Assembly: GCF_016495865.1 (NCBI RefSeq)
Contig: NZ_CP054706.1
Coordinates: 806,001-870,000 of the forward strand
Origin: Salicibibacter cibi
GTDB taxonomy: Bacteria; Bacillota; Bacilli; Bacillales; Marinococcaceae
DNA: 64,000 nucleotides
Reading direction: 5' to 3'
Each line of letters starts with the position of its first letter. Position 1 is the stretch's first letter. Positions 1-8,305 of the stretch are shown one piece after another. Both the position numbers and the translations under genes were made by a program. The notes beneath the pieces were generated by a model. It worked only from the letters and a program-made list of their open reading frames with translations. It searched no databases and was not told the origin of the DNA.

Positions 1-896
1 GCCAACGATTCGCCTAAATGAGCAAGATCTTCATCGGTGTCAAAGCCGGGCCCATCGGTGGCAAGTTCAAATAAAATCCCGTTCGGTTCGCGAAAATATA
101 GGGAACGGAAATAGTAACGTTCGACAAACCCGGAATTGGAAAGTCCGGTGTCATTAATATGGTTGATCCATTTCTTTAGCTCTTCCTCGTTTTCAACCCG
201 AAACGCGACGTGGTGAACACCGCCCCGTCCCTGGCGTTCAAAGGGAAGTTCCGGCGCTTTTATGATATGCACTTCTGCCCCGGTTCCGCCTTCACCGGTT
301 TCAAACACGAGGACATCACTGTCATCCGTGGTATAGTCGGCATTTTCTTTTCTGCGAAAACCCATTACTTTTGTCAAGATTTGGGCCGTAGGATCGGGAT
401 CACGAATGGTAAGGTAAATGGGGCCGAGGCCGATGATGCCATATTCCTGGGGCACCGACGCCTGCTCCCATGGAACTCCGCCCGCGACGCCTGTGTTATT
501 TTCATCAGAGACGAGGACGAGGCGTTGGCCTTCAAAATCTTCAAAGGCAAGGGTGTTTCGTCCCGCGCGTATGCGAATGTCTTCATGTGCCATTTCATAC
601 TCTTCAAACCGTTTCTTCCAATAGCCAAGGGCTGCGTCATTTCTCACCCTTAAAGAGGTTCCGGATATACTGCTTGCTCCGCGATGATTGGGAGCAGCCA
701 TCGGAATTTCGAAAAAGGTGAGTTCTGTGCCGGGATTGCCTCGCTCATCGCCGTAGAAAAGGTGGTAAACGCCGACATCATCCTGGTTAACGGTTTTCTT
801 GACGAGCCGCATGCCCATTACTTCGGTGTAGAATTCAACGTTTTTATCGGCATTGGCGGTGAGGGCTGAGAGATGGTGAATGCCTTTTAATTCCAT
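1..896 (-). CDS. Ring-cleaving (hydroquinone-type) VOC dioxygenase, 3' end beyond window
   Basis: The frame is open from the ATG at 896 to the window edge (about 298 codons), so the C-terminus is missing. It has the two-module vicinal-oxygen-chelate fold of MhqO/MhqA/MhqE-type dioxygenases. The start reads MELKGIHHLSALTANA, with a first metal His near residue 8, a second in GGVHHVAF near residue 225, and a Glu in NGILFELAT. Family members open hydroquinone or catechol rings using Fe(II) in the cytosol. An AGGAGG sits inside the end of the MarR gene just upstream (stop TAA 900-902, ATG 894-896), so the two form one operon. The exact substrate is not evident. It is very probably a thiol/quinone-stress detoxification enzyme. 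Confidence 0.88.
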   Translation of the reverse strand, partial: MELKGIHHLSALTANADKNVEFYTEVMGMRLVKKTVNQDDVGVYHLFYGDERGNPGTELTFFEIPMAAPNHRGASSISGTSLRVRNDAALGYWKKRFEEYEMAHEDIRIRAGRNTLAFEDFEGQRLVLVSDENNTGVAGGVPWEQASVPQEYGIIGLGPIYLTIRDPDPTAQILTKVMGFRRKENADYTTDDSDVLVFETGEGGTGAEVHIIKAPELPFERQGRGGVHHVAFRVENEEELKKWINHINDTGLSNSGFVERYYFRSLYFREPNGILFELATDGPGFDTDEDLAHLGESL

Positions 897-899
897 CGT

Positions 900-1337
900 T
901 TAAGTATCCTCCTGTTGTTTTTGTAATTTCGTTAACAGCTCAAGTAGTTGTATTTGTTCTTCCTTGCTTAACGCCTGGAATTGGGAGGCTTGGAATTGTT
1001 CTTGTTGTGGAACAACCTTTTGGTAGAGCTGTGTTCCTTGCTCCGACAAGCTGATATATTTTGTTTTCCACTCTTGTCTGCGTGTAATTAATGCTCTATC
1101 TTCCAATTTTTGAATCAATTGCGTAATGTTTCCTTTGGAAACGAGTAACTTGTGGGCGAGTTCTTGTTGAGTGATTGGTTGGTGGGCGCCGATTTGCACG
1201 AGTACATCAAATTGGGCGATCGAGAGATCGAATTGAATCAAATGCTGGTTTGACGCTTTGACGCTTTGATTATAAAAATGGGCAAGCCGGAACCATAGAA
1301 GAAGTCCCCGCTGTTTATCGCGCTTGGATAGTGTCAT
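900..1337 (-). CDS. MarR-family transcriptional regulator of the dioxygenase operon
   Basis: The 145-residue protein is MarR-sized and has a winged helix (ITQQELAHKLLVSKGNITQLIQ, then the wing RRQEWKTKYISLSEQG). The ATG at 1337 is preferred over an upstream in-frame start because AAGGAGG lies 6-7 bases before it. The dioxygenase gene follows 3 bases after its stop, so it probably represses itself and that gene. A perfect-arm inverted repeat (1359-1376) lies in its promoter. It differs from the second MarR protein in this window, which is the better MhqR match. The ligand is unknown; a quinone or other electrophile is inferred from context. Confidence 0.85.
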   Translation of the reverse strand: MTLSKRDKQRGLLLWFRLAHFYNQSVKASNQHLIQFDLSIAQFDVLVQIGAHQPITQQELAHKLLVSKGNITQLIQKLEDRALITRRQEWKTKYISLSEQGTQLYQKVVPQQEQFQASQFQALSKEEQIQLLELLTKLQKQQEDT

Positions 1338-1358
1338 GGAGAATGCCTCCTTCAACTT

Positions 1359-1376
1359 CAGTTTATAACTAAACTG
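1359..1376 (-). promoter_or_regulatory. Probable MarR operator in the dioxygenase operon promoter
   Basis: CAGTTTA and TAAACTG arms are separated by four bases. On the minus strand a TTGACA (1383-1388) precedes it, and a TATAAA/TAAACT lies within the palindrome, so a bound dimer would cover the -10 region. Binding by the adjacent MarR protein is inferred from position. Confidence 0.6.
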
Positions 1377-1487
1377 ATAGATTGTCAACATTTCGATCAA
1401 AATGCTGTGATCTGCTCGGATTCAGATGAATGAAAAGCATCCATAAAGGGTAAGGCATAACAGGGACTACCCGAAGGAGGCTGAATA

Positions 1488-2396
1488 ATGCAATATCGAC
1501 AATTAGGAAAGACTGGCATACAACTATCAGAAATAGGGTTAGGGACGATGAGTTTACCCCTCGATCAAAAAAAAGCGACTGCTATTGTAGATGCCGCACT
1601 AGAAAAAGGGGTGAACTACTTCGATACTGCCGATTTATATAAATATGGGGAAATAGAAGAAATGCTCGGCAAGGTCATCAAAGGGCGACGAGATGATTTT
1701 ATTTTGGCTTCCAAAGGTGGCAACCATTGGGAGAAAGGAAAAGACGATTGGTTTTGGGATCCTTCAAAAGCGTATATTAAAGAAGCCTGCAAAGCCAGTT
1801 TGAGCCGGCTCGGCATTGATTATCTTGACATATACCAATTGCATGGTGGCACCATCGAGGATCCGATCGATGAAACGGTCGAGGCTTTTCAGGAACTTCA
1901 ACAAGATGGTTACATTCGGGAATGGGGCATTTCTTCGATTCGTCCGAATGTGATAAAAAGATATGCGGGCACAGGGATTTCCAGCGTAATGATGCAGTAC
2001 AGTCTGCTTGACCGACGCCCGGAAGAAGAACTCCTTGATTTTTTATATGAAAAAGACGTTAGTGTTATTGTTCGCGGGCCGGTTGCAAAAGGGATGTTGA
2101 GCATGAAAGCAGCGGAAAAAGTGCCGGCGAACGGTTTTCTCGGACACACCCGTGAGAAAGTTATGCATGCCGCCGAAAGAGTGCAGCAAATTCGGGGAAT
2201 GGAAGCGGCAGCGCAAACGGCGATTCAATATGTGTTGAAGCATCCGGCAGTTACCTCGGTAACCGCGGGCGCGAGTACGCCGCAGCAAGTGCTTGAAAAT
2301 ATCGGCGCTTCCGAATTGGATCCGTTAACGGATAAAGAATATGAACGTTTGCAAAACAGCATTCCCGCAGAGGTTTATGAACAACATCGCGTGTAG
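1488..2396 (+). CDS. Aldo/keto reductase
   Basis: This 302-residue NADPH-dependent oxidoreductase has a TIM-barrel fold. The family catalytic tetrad is visible: Asp46 and Tyr51 in FDTADLY, Lys76 in LASKGG, and His119 in QLHGG. AAGGAGG precedes the ATG by 8 bases. It is divergent from the MarR-dioxygenase operon and upstream of the MhqR-like operon, so it may belong to the same electrophile response, reducing reactive aldehydes or quinones in the cytosol. The physiological substrate cannot be read from the sequence. Confidence 0.88.
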   Translation: MQYRQLGKTGIQLSEIGLGTMSLPLDQKKATAIVDAALEKGVNYFDTADLYKYGEIEEMLGKVIKGRRDDFILASKGGNHWEKGKDDWFWDPSKAYIKEACKASLSRLGIDYLDIYQLHGGTIEDPIDETVEAFQELQQDGYIREWGISSIRPNVIKRYAGTGISSVMMQYSLLDRRPEEELLDFLYEKDVSVIVRGPVAKGMLSMKAAEKVPANGFLGHTREKVMHAAERVQQIRGMEAAAQTAIQYVLKHPAVTSVTAGASTPQQVLENIGASELDPLTDKEYERLQNSIPAEVYEQHRV

Positions 2397-2420
2397 TGTA
2401 AACAAAACGTTGGCTTATAT

Positions 2421-2468
2421 TTGACATCTTGCTTATACCTTGATATGATTTATCTTGGAATCAAGATA
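2421..2468 (+). promoter_or_regulatory. SigA promoter with overlapping MhqR-type operator
   Basis: TTGACA (2421-2426) and TATGAT (2444-2449) are 17 bases apart. Directly downstream, at 2451-2468, is the palindrome TATCTTGGAATCAAGATA. It closely resembles the B. subtilis MhqR site (tATCTcgaAtTCgAGATa). A TTG in the -35 box is in frame with the gene but is not its start codon. The arrangement implies autorepression of the downstream regulator-reductase pair. Confidence 0.82.
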
Positions 2469-2492
2469 ATTAATCCGAAAGCAGTGACTACT

Positions 2493-2924
2493 ATGGAAGA
2501 ACAAGATTTATCGTTGAAGTTACTCGTCGTGTTAATGAAGGCTGAACATGCAGTCGCAGGTGCAACCCAAGCGGATATGAAGCGCTACGGGTTAACGCCG
2601 TCGGAGTTTGCTGTCTTGGAATTGTTGTACCATAAAGGCGATCAACCGATTCAACAACTCGGTAAAAGGATTTTGCTAACGAGCGGAAGCCTTACGTATG
2701 TCGTTGACAAATTAGAGAAAAAAGGCATGTTGGAAAGGGTCCGTTGCACCGAGGACCGCCGTGTCGTGTATGCGTCCATTAATGAAGAAGGAAAGACGTT
2801 TATGGCACGCGTATTTCCCCAGCATCAAGCGTCTGTCCATAATATGTTCGCACGATTGAGCGACGAAGAAAAAGAAACGATGATTGAGTTGCTAAAACGA
2901 GTAGGATTGTCTCTTGATGAGTAA
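2493..2924 (+). CDS. mhqR: MhqR-like MarR-family repressor
   Basis: The 143-residue product closely resembles MhqR, for example the stretch LLTSGSLTYVVDKLEKKGML followed by the DRR wing. MhqR represses quinone-detoxification genes and is inactivated by 2-methylhydroquinone and catechol. The ATG at 2493 is chosen because the upstream in-frame TTG lies in the -35 box. The ribosome site before it is weak, so the start is less certain than the identity. The operator at 2451-2468 overlaps its promoter. The quinone reductase follows 49 bases after its stop and is presumably co-transcribed. Confidence 0.85.
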   Translation: MEEQDLSLKLLVVLMKAEHAVAGATQADMKRYGLTPSEFAVLELLYHKGDQPIQQLGKRILLTSGSLTYVVDKLEKKGMLERVRCTEDRRVVYASINEEGKTFMARVFPQHQASVHNMFARLSDEEKETMIELLKRVGLSLDE

Positions 2925-2973
2925 ATTAGATATAGCGGGCATCGTCCGTCGAAAACATAAGGAGGAAGATTAT

Positions 2974-3585
2974 ATGAGTAACGTAAAAGTTGCCGTCATT
3001 TACTACAGCCAAACTGGGACCAACTATCAAATGTCACGTTGGGCAGAAGAAGCTTTAAAAGAAGCGGGCCATGAAGTGAAAGTTGTTAGGGCACAAGAAC
3101 TCGCACCGGCTGAAGCGATCGCGCAAAATCCAGCTTGGGAGCAGCATCTCGAGGAAACGAAAGACGTCCCGGTAGCGACACCGGATGATCTTGACTGGGC
3201 AGACGCCTTTATTTTCAGCACACCGACACGTTTTGGAAACGTTCCGGGACAAGTGAAGCAACTGCTTGATCAATGCGGCGGCCTTTGGGGCGCAGGAAAA
3301 CTCGTCAATAAAGTCGTTAGTGGCATGTCTTCAGCGATGAACCCACATGGTGGGCAGGAAGAAACCATTCATGCCCTCTACACAACCATGATGCATTGGG
3401 GCGCGATTATCGTGCCACCAGGATATAGCAACGAAGTGATTTTCAGCTCCGGCGGGAATCCTTACGGAACTTCCACGACGGTTGACGGCGAAGGGAATAT
3501 ACAAGAAGACATCGAAGAAGCGGTTAAACACCAAGCGCGACGAACAGCAGAAGTTGCTACTTGGGTGAAAAATGGCCAGCAGTAA
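2974..3585 (+). CDS. WrbA-type NAD(P)H:quinone oxidoreductase (flavodoxin fold)
   Basis: The product has 203 residues. The FMN phosphate loop near the N-terminus reads YYSQTGTNYQMS, and the TPTRFGNVPGQ and GGQEET segments are typical of WrbA/NAD(P)H:quinone oxidoreductase type IV. Such enzymes reduce quinones by two electrons without semiquinone formation. The ATG at 2974 has AAGGAGGA 8 bases upstream. It is the second gene of the MhqR-like operon and is followed by an intrinsic terminator. The WrbA relationship is clear; the in vivo quinone is not known. Confidence 0.87.
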   Translation: MSNVKVAVIYYSQTGTNYQMSRWAEEALKEAGHEVKVVRAQELAPAEAIAQNPAWEQHLEETKDVPVATPDDLDWADAFIFSTPTRFGNVPGQVKQLLDQCGGLWGAGKLVNKVVSGMSSAMNPHGGQEETIHALYTTMMHWGAIIVPPGYSNEVIFSSGGNPYGTSTTVDGEGNIQEDIEEAVKHQARRTAEVATWVKNGQQ

Positions 3586-3589
3586 GATA

Positions 3590-3627
3590 AAAAAACCAAG
3601 CCCGATTTTGGGGTTTGGTTTTTTTAA
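3590..3627 (+). terminator. Intrinsic terminator after quinone reductase
   Basis: AACCAAGCCC pairs with GGGGTTTGGTT across a short loop, followed by a run of seven T. Confidence 0.85.
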
Positions 3628-3649
3628 ATCCCGGTGTAAGCGCAACTAA

Positions 3650-3684
3650 CCATCAGAGAGGGCGAAACCCACTCTCTCTGATGG
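3650..3684. terminator. Hairpin between convergent genes
   Basis: CCATCAGAGAG and its complement CTCTCTGATGG form an 11-bp stem five bases from the stop of the minus-strand aldo/keto reductase. There is no clear T tract, so it may stabilise mRNA ends rather than terminate. Confidence 0.5.
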
Positions 3685-3688
3685 AAGG

Positions 3689-4627
3689 TTAAACTTTAGG
3701 AAAAATCCGGTCGATTTGCTCAATCTCGTCTTCTGTTAGGTGAACATCGGCTACTTTTAAGTTGTTCGCCACTTGTTCAGGCCGTTTCGCACCAGGAATG
3801 ATCGCGTCGAGCGACGGGCGAGAGAAGTACCACGCGAGAACGATATGCGCGATTTCGGCCTCTTTTGCGGTGGCGATAGCTCGAAGTTGATTTACTTTTT
3901 CCAAGTTGCGTTTGAAATTCTCGCCTTGAAAGGAAGGTCTGCGTGCGCGCACATCCGCAAATGTATCTTCTTCGTTATATTTTCCTGCCAATAAACCGGA
4001 CTCAAGTGGGAAATAGGGGATGAACGTGATGTTTTCCTGTGCAGTATAAGGAAGCAGCGTTTGTTCTGCTTCGCGGATCAACAAGTTGTATTCCCCCTGG
4101 AATACGTCTACATATCCATCTTTATTAGCTTCTTTCAATTGATCGATGGAAAAGTTGGATACGCCGATCGCACGGATTTTCCCTTGATCCTTCAATTCTT
4201 TCAATGCACCGACGGCTTCAGCTTTCGGTGTATTTTCATCCGGATAGTGAATGTAAAATAAATCGATATAATCGGTTTTAAGGCGCCGAAGGCTAGCGTC
4301 CACTGCTTCTTTTAAGAAAGACGGTGAATTGTCTACAACCGTTTCTCCTCCGACAAATTGATTGCTGCCTTTGGTAGCAATCACGATGTTTTCCCGCTTG
4401 TATTCCTTCGCTACTTCACCGATCAGCTCTTCCGAGCGCTCGGGTCCATATATATAGGCGGTGTCGAGATGATCGATGCCGTTGTCGAGTGCAGTACGGA
4501 CAACATTTCTTCCTTGTTCCTCATCCAACATATTCGGGTAAATGTTGTGACCGCCGACCGCGTTCGCTCCGAGTCCTATTGGATTCACGGATACATCTGA
4601 TTTTCCTAAATGAATGTGATTTGCCAT
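3689..4627 (-). CDS. Aldo/keto reductase (second)
   Basis: The 312-residue aldo/keto reductase keeps the tetrad Asp55, Tyr60 (LDTAYIYG), Lys86 (IATKGS) and His127 (YIHYP). It resembles the IolS/YdbC group more than the first reductase in this window. The start at 4627 is chosen over a longer frame because AAGGAGTG lies 8 bases upstream. It is transcribed alone, convergent with the quinone reductase. It is an NADPH-dependent carbonyl reductase of unknown substrate. Confidence 0.87.
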   Translation of the reverse strand: MANHIHLGKSDVSVNPIGLGANAVGGHNIYPNMLDEEQGRNVVRTALDNGIDHLDTAYIYGPERSEELIGEVAKEYKRENIVIATKGSNQFVGGETVVDNSPSFLKEAVDASLRRLKTDYIDLFYIHYPDENTPKAEAVGALKELKDQGKIRAIGVSNFSIDQLKEANKDGYVDVFQGEYNLLIREAEQTLLPYTAQENITFIPYFPLESGLLAGKYNEEDTFADVRARRPSFQGENFKRNLEKVNQLRAIATAKEAEIAHIVLAWYFSRPSLDAIIPGAKRPEQVANNLKVADVHLTEDEIEQIDRIFPKV

Positions 4628-4767
4628 ATGGTGTTCACTCCTTACGCTAGTCAAACTTTTAACAACCACCACTATTCCCTGAAGCATTATCGGATAAACA
4701 TTGAATAAGTTCCATAATTTACGGGGATCTTAATGTTTGGAAAAGATTTGGCGGAGGGGATCTATAC

Positions 4768-5502
4768 ATGGCTACAGGTGAAAGCGCCGCGATGGACAAG
4801 CAACCGGCAATGGAACACATTATTATATTACGGGGCGCCGTTATTCGGAGTTTGCTCGTTTTTGCGTTTATGTTTATCGTTATCTTTATTTTGCTTCGTT
4901 TTTATGTGGATTTTTTAACTGGAGATCATCATTTAGTGATGCTCGGCCCTCTCGATTCGTTGCGGCTTTATTTTACCTTATCGGGCGTTCTTGGGCTCGG
5001 TTTGTCAGCGCCGTATTTGGCGTTTGAAGCTTGGCGTTTTGTAAAACCGGCGTTAAGTGAAAAAGAAGCCGCTGCATTGTTCAATTATATACCGGCGATA
5101 TTCTTTTGTTTTGTGACCGGGTTGGCGTTTGGCTTTTTTGTTATTCATCCGCTCGCGTTTTCATTTCTTATGAACCTCGGGGAAGTGCACTTTGAGATGA
5201 TGATCACCGCCCAGGAGTATTTTTCTTTCATGGTTATGTCCACTCTGCCGGTAGGGTTTTTGTTTGAATTGCCGGTCGTGCTCATGTGTTTAACGTCATT
5301 TGGCCTTTTGAATCCCTATTCGTTGAGAAACGTTCGCAAATATGCATATTTTGCTTTGTTTTGCATTTCGGTATTGATTACACCGCCGGATTTTTTAACG
5401 GATGTTCTTATCGTTCTGCCGTTTATTATTTTGTATGAAATAGGTATTCTACTGTCGATCCGGGTGTACAAGCGTAAGCAGGAAGAAGAGGCAACCGTAT
5501 AA
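4768..5502 (+). CDS. tatC: Twin-arginine translocase subunit TatC
   Basis: The 244-residue polytopic protein has about six membrane segments. It aligns with TatC along its length, including [11 protein letters not shown], the [15 protein letters not shown] loop, [17 protein letters not shown] and a final EIGILLS. The overall similarity is closest to B. subtilis TatCd. TatC receives twin-arginine signal peptides at the membrane together with TatA. The N-terminal signature HLxELRxR reads HIIILRGAV here, so the conserved Glu is Ile. No tatA or phoD is adjacent. The start at 4768 has GGAGGGG upstream. Confidence 0.9.
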   Translation: MATGESAAMDKQPAMEHIIILRGAVIRSLLVFAFMFIVIFILLRFYVDFLTGDHHLVMLGPLDSLRLYFTLSGVLGLGLSAPYLAFEAWRFVKPALSEKEAAALFNYIPAIFFCFVTGLAFGFFVIHPLAFSFLMNLGEVHFEMMITAQEYFSFMVMSTLPVGFLFELPVVLMCLTSFGLLNPYSLRNVRKYAYFALFCISVLITPPDFLTDVLIVLPFIILYEIGILLSIRVYKRKQEEEATV

Positions 5503-5540
5503 AATACGTAGAAAATTAAGGGGGAAAGGAGGGGAGAACG

Positions 5541-5720
5541 TTGGCGAGAGGACAATCAAGGAATAACAAAGGCAAAGACAAATCGAAGTTATCACAAACC
5601 CCCGAATATCTGAAAGAAAAGGATGGAATTTACGTCGAATATGCTTCCGAACTGGCAGATCACGATGATATCGTGGCCAGGCAGCACTCGGAGAGAGCAG
5701 AGCAAAGAGAAAAGGAGTAA
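5541..5720 (+). CDS. YfhD-like small protein
   Basis: The 59-residue hydrophilic protein starts at a TTG preceded by AAGGAGGGG. The centre reads YVEYASELADHDDIVARQHS, matching the V-E-[FY]-S-x-E-L-A-D-x-x-D-x-x-A pattern of the YfhD family, small Bacillus proteins of unknown function. It begins 38 bases after tatC and may be co-transcribed with it. No membrane segment or signal peptide is present. Confidence 0.68.
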   Translation: MARGQSRNNKGKDKSKLSQTPEYLKEKDGIYVEYASELADHDDIVARQHSERAEQREKE

Positions 5721-5860
5721 CTTTTTCGAGTGAGCGGGCGGTTCATGGAACCCGAAATTGGAGAAGATGGAACGGATTGGGTAGCCATGAACGACTTATG
5801 CCGACCTAAACGGAGGCTGACACCGGCAGGTCGCCATAAATGGTTTAACGACCACATTAC

Positions 5861-5902
5861 AAAAAAACCGATCCCTGCACGATAGCAAGGATCGGTTTTT
5901 TT
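5861..5902. terminator. Bidirectional intrinsic terminator
   Basis: AACCGATCC and GGATCGGTT form the stem, flanked by A7 and T7, so it can terminate both the tatC/YfhD transcript and the convergent dipeptidase transcript. Confidence 0.88.
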
Positions 5903-7274
5903 ACTGCAGTTTTTCAGCCAATGAACTGTAATAGTCGCAAATGGCTTCCAATCCTTTGTCGAAATTCTCGAGATGGAAATGCTCATTTGGTGCATGGAAA
6001 TTTTCTGTGGGGAGCCCGAATCCCATCAAAACAATCGGGATATCCAGAATATCGCTAAATGTTTCCGCGATCGGAAGCGAACCACCCATCCGCGTGTAAG
6101 CGGTCTCTGCCCCATACGCTTTGGAAAGCGCGGAGCCGGCTGCTTGTATCGCAGGATGGTCGAAAGGTGTAACGAAAGGCTTTCCTTTGTCAAAATGGGT
6201 TGTTTCAACCGTGACGGCATCTGATGCATGCTTTTGGATATGTTGTTCCAGCAATTGCACAATATGGTCAGGGTCTTGTCCCGGGACGAGCCGGCAACTG
6301 ATTTTTGCGCTTGCTTTCGATGGCAGGACCGTCTTGATGCCTTCGCCTTGAAAGCCACCGTGCATGCCATTAATTTCAAGTGTTGGCCGTACCCATGTTC
6401 TTTCCAAAAACGTGTATCCTTCCTCGCCGTAGAGCGCCGGTACGTCCAATTCGGTACGTGTTGCTTCTTCATCAAAATGAAGGGCGTCATACGCTTCTTT
6501 TTCCTCCGCAGTCAGCGGGATGACGTTTTCATAAAAACCGTCAACACTGATGCGTCCCTTGTCATCATGCATGGATGCAAGTACATTGGCGAGTGCATGT
6601 AATGGGTTTGGAACCCCGCCGCCGTATAGGCCGGAATGGAGGTCTCCTTTCGCGCCGGTCACATCAATTTGTAGCCCGGCCAGACCGCGCAGGCCGTAAC
6701 AAACCGTTGGTTGTCCTTTTTCAAGCATAGGATTATCGGAAATAACGAGGACATCTGCGTCTAGCAATTGCTGCTTTTTGTCAACGAAGGCATCGAGATG
6801 CGGACTGCCGATTTCCTCTTCGCCTTCAATGCAAAATTTCACATTCACCGGCAACTCTCCGTATGTTTCCATTAACGTTTCCACTGCTTTTAGGTGCATG
6901 AACACCTGCCCTTTGTCATCGGTTGCGCCGCGAGCATAGATTTTCCCGTCGCGGATGTCCGCTTCAAAAGGCGGTGTCTCCCAGAGTTCCAACGGATCGA
7001 CCGGCTGTACGTCATAATGGCCGTAAATAAGCACGGTCGGTTTCCCATCCGCATGCAACCAATCGCCGTATACGACCGGATGTCCTTCCGTCGGCATGAT
7101 GGATACATTTTCCATCCCGATTTTTTTTAATGCGTCTGCCATCCATTTGGCCGTTTTTTCGATATCCTTTTTATGTTCCGGTGAGGCGCTGATACTCGGA
7201 ATGGCGAGCAAATCTTTTAGCTCTCGCAGGTGGCGGTCTTTCTCTGTTTGTAAAACTGTTTTTACATCTTGCAT
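5901..7274 (-). CDS. M20-family metallodipeptidase
   Basis: The product has 457 residues. The binuclear zinc ligands of M20 peptidases are visible: His86/Asp88 in YGHYDVQP, Asp119 in RGATDDKGQ, the catalytic Glu in EGEEEIGS (150-156), and a final His in ENFHAPNEHF. The central lid/dimerisation domain is present (DLHSGLYGG). The length and the HYDVQP motif place it with the cytosolic nonspecific dipeptidase/carnosinase-like group. It hydrolyses peptides with free N-termini in the cytosol. The ATG at 7274 has GAGGAGG upstream. It is monocistronic. Confidence 0.9.
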   Translation of the reverse strand: MQDVKTVLQTEKDRHLRELKDLLAIPSISASPEHKKDIEKTAKWMADALKKIGMENVSIMPTEGHPVVYGDWLHADGKPTVLIYGHYDVQPVDPLELWETPPFEADIRDGKIYARGATDDKGQVFMHLKAVETLMETYGELPVNVKFCIEGEEEIGSPHLDAFVDKKQQLLDADVLVISDNPMLEKGQPTVCYGLRGLAGLQIDVTGAKGDLHSGLYGGGVPNPLHALANVLASMHDDKGRISVDGFYENVIPLTAEEKEAYDALHFDEEATRTELDVPALYGEEGYTFLERTWVRPTLEINGMHGGFQGEGIKTVLPSKASAKISCRLVPGQDPDHIVQLLEQHIQKHASDAVTVETTHFDKGKPFVTPFDHPAIQAAGSALSKAYGAETAYTRMGGSLPIAETFSDILDIPIVLMGFGLPTENFHAPNEHFHLENFDKGLEAICDYYSSLAEKLQ

Positions 7275-7472
7275 GACGGAATCCTCCTCGACTTACTCAT
7301 GTTCATCACTCTATTGTAACGGAAGTATAGAGGGATCGGAAGTCGATAGCAAAATCCGATTAAATAACGGAAAAAATATAAAGAAAATGGATGCATCTTT
7401 TATGCTTAATCTATATAATGATTGTGTAGTTATACATCGTGTCATTTTTAGAAAAAGAGAGGAGCGTTACAT

Positions 7473-8003
7473 ATGAAAAAAAATGCATGGTCACTGATTG
7501 CGTTTGTTTTGCTGTTGAGCGCATGTAGTAGTCCCGTTACGGATGAATTGGTCGACTATCACAACGATTATTGGTTGGAGTTTGAATCAATGGTAGAGGA
7601 ATACGATGCGTCTACCCAAGAAGTTGCGCAATTGAGCGAAACGAGCAGCGGTTTTGAAGAAGCTTACGATCTGATGGAGGAAGAGATTATGCCGCAAATC
7701 GATGAAATGTCGGTATTTCTCGAAGAGATTGAATTGGAGCAGGAAGACGTACAGGAATTAAATCAAATGCAAATCGATATGGTGGACCAGTTGCATGAAG
7801 GGATGCAAGTGCAACAGGAGGCCTTTCAGTTGGGAGCGGAAGGGCAAATAGATGAAGCGTCGGAGCTTGGTATCCAAAGCGGTGAATATGTGGAAGAAGC
7901 AATGGAAATGCAAGAAGCCTTTGATGAACGAAGAGAAGCGTTATGGGAAGAATACGGCGTTGAGGCAGAGGAAGAGGAAGAGCTGGACGATACAGATTTG
8001 TAA
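7473..8003 (+). CDS. Acidic lipoprotein of unknown function
   Basis: The 176-residue product has a signal peptide and the lipobox LLSAC (Cys18). The mature part is almost all alpha-helical and very acidic, probably coiled-coil, ending in an E/D tail. GAGAGGAG precedes the ATG. It resembles YkyA-type helical lipoproteins only in general features, so no function is assigned. A TATAAT lies near 7411, but no convincing -35 is seen. Confidence 0.75.
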   Translation: MKKNAWSLIAFVLLLSACSSPVTDELVDYHNDYWLEFESMVEEYDASTQEVAQLSETSSGFEEAYDLMEEEIMPQIDEMSVFLEEIELEQEDVQELNQMQIDMVDQLHEGMQVQQEAFQLGAEGQIDEASELGIQSGEYVEEAMEMQEAFDERREALWEEYGVEAEEEEELDDTDL

Positions 8004-8305
8004 TGCTCGTTTGAGACGGGCGGCGATCTGATAACGAATGAAGAATTGTCGACGAGGATGTTGAGGCAGAAAGCGTCGAAACCGATGAAACGTATGACGG
8101 TTTTGAGAAATGGAAGAATTTATTGATGAAGGGGCAGTTTGACTGTCCCTTCATGTGAAAAATGGATACTGATGCACTCGAACATCGCTCGTTTATGCCA
8201 GTGGGGACATCGGACCATTTTCTAAACGATACCATTGTCTATCTATCTCTATGTAGTCTATAATTTTTTGTGGGCGCTTACATAATTAGAGGGAGGAGTC
8301 CACAA
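8004..8305. other. Intergenic region with a hairpin and possible acidic coding relic
   Basis: No intact gene is seen here. From about 8049 the plus strand reads an acidic segment in frame (VDEDVEAESVETDETYDGFE) without a start, which may be the tail of a lost lipoprotein. A stem of ATGAAGGGGCAG with its complement lies at 8126-8154 without a T tract. Confidence 0.4.

Noticed and set aside
2421..2492. TTG at 2421 as the start of the MhqR-like protein
   Set aside because: It lies in the -35 box of the promoter, and the extra residues are not MarR-like.
5730..5885. Open frame of about 51 codons from GTG 5730 after the YfhD-like gene
   Set aside because: It runs into the terminator stem, the ribosome site is too far away (12 bases), and the composition is not protein-like.
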